16,562 bases of DNA from Planctomycetota bacterium (lineage in GTDB: Bacteria > Planctomycetota > Planctomycetia > Pirellulales > UBA1268). The stretch is from the NCBI GenBank assembly GCA_003669255.1, contig QWPO01000164.1, positions 1 through 16,562 of the forward strand. The letters are read 5' to 3'. The position numbers and the translations under genes are program-made. The notes under the pieces are model-generated. The model saw only the letters and a program-made list of their open reading frames with translations. It ran no database searches and was not told the DNA's origin. Positions 14,126-16,562 of the stretch are shown here, piece after piece. How positions within the stretch are numbered: the first letter of the stretch is position 1; each line of letters opens with the position of its first letter.

Positions 14126-16006
14126 TCACCTGCGGGTGATCGTCACCTCGATCTGGCCGTCGTTGTCGGCCAGCTGCGTCCAGTCGTCGTCGCACCGCAG
14201 GAAGAGCTGGCCGTCGCACGGCGACGTGAACTCGGCGGTGGCTCCGAGTGGGATGGACGACGAGAGCGTGTAGTCGCGAAACACCGTGCCCACGAGCCGG
14301 CCATGCCCCGCTTCGCCGTCGGCATCGCAGGGCGAGCCCGCCTTCGCGGTCCGCCACGTTCCGGTGGCCTCGATGGCGTAGGTCGCACCCGCCTCGACCT
14401 CCACGCCGGCCGCCTGCCAGCCGGCCGCCGCCTTCACCCGCGTCGTTTCGTCGGAGCCCGACGCCAGCGGCCGAGCCCTCGCCTTCCACGGCCAGGCGAC
14501 GAGATCGGCACGGTAGCCATTGCCCACGGTGGCGAGGAACTGGTCGTATTCGAACGACACCTCGCGGGCCACCGGCCCATACACTGCTTCGAACGACACG
14601 CCTGGCCGCCCCTCCATCAGGGCCACTGCGAGCGGCCGAAAGCGATCGGCGTAGTTCGGGTTGTAGGCGAGGAGATGGCAGAGGGCCCAGCGCCAGGCGT
14701 AGTCCTGCCACGTGCCCGCGGGCTGGCGGCCGGGGCCAGCGATGTCCGCGAGCGACCGCTTTGGGCTCGTGTTCTGCAGGTAGCCCATGACCAGAGGATC
14801 GATCTGCACTGCGGTGTCGCCGTCGCGCCAGTGGTTGCCCAGTTCGGCGACGCCCTCGGAGAGCCACGTCGGGCCGGTCGAGCCGAACGTCACGTGGCAG
14901 AAGCCATGCACACACTCGTGCTGAATCACGCCGTGATCGGCACAGGAATAGAGTTCGGCGCGGCGGTTGGGGCCGAGCGACGTGTTGAAGCACACCCCTT
15001 CGCGGCGGCGGATCTTGTCGATGCCCATCGGTTCTTTCAGGAGGCCCCGTGGCCACACTGAGAGATCGCGAACGATGAATCCTTCGACCACACCACTCGA
15101 CTTTCGCCCAAAAAACTTCTCCAGGAGACCCACCATCCGTTCAAGCTTGTCGCGGATCACCGCCCACTCGCGGTCGGAGATGTCGGTCAGAAAGGCGAAG
15201 TGCGGGGAGCGGACCACTCGCGGTTCGCTCGGCGGTGCGTCGGAGAGCGAGCGGTACTTGTTCTCGAGAGCGTCGTCGCCCGTGGCGACCACGGCCTTCG
15301 CGGCGGGATTCTCAGCGACGATCGCCTGGGCCACGAGGTCTCCCGTGTCGAGTCGCACTGCCTCGAGTCGCGAGATCGTTGCCCCGGGTTCGAGACGCCT
15401 GAGATCGCGGCTCTCAAGCATCGTGCGCACGTTGTTGGCAAGCGGGCAGAAGACCACCGTCTTCTTCGGGAACGGCTGGCCGGCGGGCAGTTCGACCGCG
15501 AGCCGGGTGCGGCTCGCGCGGAGCACGCCGGCCGTGACCACGCAGTCGGCCGTTTCCTTGGCCACGGGCTCTCCGTGCGGCCAGGCCACGCCAATCGTCG
15601 CGTCGTCGGCATCAACGACCACGATCTCGGCGACCTCGCCGTCGACGACGCCCCGACCCGACAGCTGCATGCGCAGCCGCACGACCTGTCCCGGCTTGAG
15701 CTTCGCGGGATCGACGGAGCCGGTGATCTGCACCTCGGCCGGAAACGCAAGCAAGCGGCCGTCAGCGAGCGGCACGCCCTGCTCGCCGGACTGCTGGACA
15801 CGCACCTCGTGGCGATCACCCGCGCCGTCTCGAATCGTGAGCCGCGGGCCAGTCACCGCCTCGACCGTGCCCTTGAGCGTGAGCCGCTCGACGATCGAGA
15901 CCTGGGCGACCGCCTGGCTGGCGAGGGCCATGCAGAGGCCGATCGCCACGGCGCCCCGCGTGTTTATAATCATGCGGCTGCGGCAGCCTGACTCGTTGAC
16001 GCTCAT
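14126..16006 (-). CDS. secreted putative zinc metallopeptidase (HExxH) with C-terminal lectin-like domain
   Basis: The 626-residue product has a signal peptide (hydrophobic GAVAIGLCMALASQAVA, likely cut after A34). Residues about 35-260 are beta-rich, with no family I recognise. A gluzincin-like peptidase region follows: HECVHGFCH (H363, E364, H367) and WLSEGVAELG (E384), the spacing and EG.AE form of peptidase MA-like/DUF1570-type proteins. The last 110 residues (GWQAAGVEVEAGATYAIEA, then DADGEAGHGRLVG, DGQLFLRCDDDWTQLADN, GQIEVTI) resemble the PA-IL (LecA) galactose-lectin fold with its Asp/Asn calcium and sugar loops. It should be exported and may bind a glycan near its protein target; this is inference. 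ATG 16006 has GGAAGGG six bases upstream; GTG 16021 and ATG 15973 are alternatives. It is convergent with the FKBP-fusion gene and divergent from glyA. Confidence 0.8.
   Translation of the reverse strand: MSVNESGCRSRMIINTRGAVAIGLCMALASQAVAQVSIVERLTLKGTVEAVTGPRLTIRDGAGDRHEVRVQQSGEQGVPLADGRLLAFPAEVQITGSVDPAKLKPGQVVRLRMQLSGRGVVDGEVAEIVVVDADDATIGVAWPHGEPVAKETADCVVTAGVLRASRTRLAVELPAGQPFPKKTVVFCPLANNVRTMLESRDLRRLEPGATISRLEAVRLDTGDLVAQAIVAENPAAKAVVATGDDALENKYRSLSDAPPSEPRVVRSPHFAFLTDISDREWAVIRDKLERMVGLLEKFFGRKSSGVVEGFIVRDLSVWPRGLLKEPMGIDKIRRREGVCFNTSLGPNRRAELYSCADHGVIQHECVHGFCHVTFGSTGPTWLSEGVAELGNHWRDGDTAVQIDPLVMGYLQNTSPKRSLADIAGPGRQPAGTWQDYAWRWALCHLLAYNPNYADRFRPLAVALMEGRPGVSFEAVYGPVAREVSFEYDQFLATVGNGYRADLVAWPWKARARPLASGSDETTRVKAAAGWQAAGVEVEAGATYAIEATGTWRTAKAGSPCDADGEAGHGRLVGTVFRDYTLSSSIPLGATAEFTSPCDGQLFLRCDDDWTQLADNDGQIEVTITRR
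15965..15970 (+). promoter_or_regulatory. TATAAT box facing glyA, inside the metallopeptidase gene start
   Basis: A perfect TATAAT on the plus strand lies about 96 bases upstream of the glyA start, within the signal-peptide codons of the divergent metallopeptidase gene. No good -35 hexamer stands 16-18 bases before it, so it is only a candidate -10 element. The 59-base gap itself is very GC-rich and offers no better promoter for glyA. Confidence 0.3.
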
Positions 16007-16051
16007 TCCCGACCCTTCCACAATCAGCCGATCGCCCGCCCCGCCTGCCCC

Positions 16052-16058
16052 AAGGAGG
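16052..16058 (+). promoter_or_regulatory. strong ribosome binding site of glyA
   Basis: AAGGAGG stands seven bases before the ATG at 16066. It is the best Shine-Dalgarno in the window, where many genes have weak ones or none, and it fixes the glyA start. Confidence 0.8.
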
Positions 16059-16065
16059 ATTCCCG

Positions 16066-16562
16066 ATGCACGCCCCCACCAACTTCGTGGAACTTGAGGA
16101 TGCCGAGGTCTGGTCCGCCATCGCTGCCGAGCAAGTGCGGCAGCAGGAGGGCCTCGAAATGATAGCGAGCGAAAACTTCACGAGCCCGGCTGTGATGCAG
16201 GCCGTGGGCAGCGTGCTGACGAACAAGTATGCCGAGGGCTATCCCGGCCGGCGGTATTACGGCGGCTGCGAGTTCGTCGACAAGGTGGAGGATATCGCCC
16301 GCGACCGGCTCAAGGCTGTCTTCGGCGCCGACCACGTCAACGTGCAGCCCCATTCCGGCAGCCAGGCCAACGCGGCGGTGTATCTCGCCGCGATCCAGCC
16401 GGGTGACACCGTGCTGGCCTTCGACCTCGCCCACGGCGGCCACCTCACGCACGGGATGAAGCTCAACGCCTCGGGCGTGTTCTACAAGTTCGTCCACTAC
16501 GGCGTCCGCCGCGAAGACTGCCTCCTCGACTTCGACCAGGTGGCCCGGCTCGCCCGCGAGCA
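16066..16562 (+). CDS. glyA: serine hydroxymethyltransferase, C-terminal part beyond the window
   Basis: The first 165 residues match the N-terminal third of GlyA (usually about 415-420). The run includes EGLEMIASENFTSPAVMQAV, LTNKYAEGYPGRRYYGGCEF with the conserved YAEGYPGRRYYGG substrate loop, NVQPHSGSQANAAVY with the PLP phosphate-binding SGSQAN, and the LAHGGHLTHG motif with its cofactor-stacking histidine. The catalytic lysine lies beyond the right edge. The enzyme converts serine and tetrahydrofolate to glycine and 5,10-methylene-tetrahydrofolate in the cytoplasm. The start is fixed by AAGGAGG at 16052-16058. Confidence 0.97.
   Translation, partial: MHAPTNFVELEDAEVWSAIAAEQVRQQEGLEMIASENFTSPAVMQAVGSVLTNKYAEGYPGRRYYGGCEFVDKVEDIARDRLKAVFGADHVNVQPHSGSQANAAVYLAAIQPGDTVLAFDLAHGGHLTHGMKLNASGVFYKFVHYGVRREDCLLDFDQVARLARE

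Noticed and set aside
14967..16097. Plus-strand open frame of 376 codons, and a similar one at 14075-15061
   Set aside because: Both are antisense to the metallopeptidase gene; Ser/Arg/Thr-rich shadow protein running into glyA out of frame.

Overview
This looks like chromosomal DNA from a planctomycete, most likely in or near the Pirellulales. The evidence is high GC throughout; an N-terminal LEPR (LEPR-XLL type) leader on the secreted protein at 12493-13962; several large secreted proteins of unknown or weakly known function; and many short palindromes with a CAGGTT-NNN-AACCTG core in intergenic gaps, a style I associate with planctomycete genomes. It is ordinary housekeeping chromosome: I see no phage genes, transposases, CRISPR arrays, tRNAs or rRNAs.

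Layout. (1) 1-1171, minus: nearly complete DegT/DnrJ/EryC1/StrS sugar aminotransferase, cut by the left edge. (2) 1172-1545: divergent intergenic gap with a good promoter and leader hairpin for tex. (3) 1546-4113, plus: tex, convergent with a minus-strand run dprA (6778-5642), prfB (5582-4457), infA (4384-4163). This run starts from a clear sigma-70-type promoter at 6813-6842 and may be one operon. prfB must be read through a +1 programmed frameshift at an in-frame TGA (5511-5513), which restores 38 N-terminal residues. (4) 6924-8108, minus: a 2[4Fe-4S] ferredoxin with its own promoter, preceded by a small sulfotransferase. (5) 8109-8334: gap filled with palindromic repeats and overlapping inverted repeats. 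(6) 8335-11369, minus: a secreted 571-residue protein of unknown function followed 29 bases later by lysA (diaminopimelate decarboxylase). (7) 11473-12375, plus: membrane-embedded M50 metalloprotease. (8) 12493-13962, plus: LEPR leader, FG-GAP/VCBS-like repeats and a C-terminal FKBP-type prolyl isomerase in one protein. (9) 13963-14125: four palindromic repeats between convergent genes. (10) 14126-16006, minus: secreted HExxH metallopeptidase with a C-terminal lectin-like domain. (11) 16066 to the right edge, plus: glyA, truncated.

How they work together. tex, prfB and infA serve transcription and translation; dprA handles incoming single-stranded DNA; lysA and glyA are amino-acid and one-carbon enzymes; the aminotransferase and sulfotransferase probably act on surface or secreted glycans. 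The envelope proteins (571-residue protein, M50 protease, FG-GAP-FKBP protein, metallopeptidase) are typical of planctomycetes, but nothing in the sequence ties them into one pathway. I found no convincing new multi-gene system. The points most worth following are the palindromic repeat family with compensatory stem changes, the extracellular FKBP fusion, the metallopeptidase-lectin protein, the frameshifted prfB and the overlapping inverted repeats at 8204-8259.
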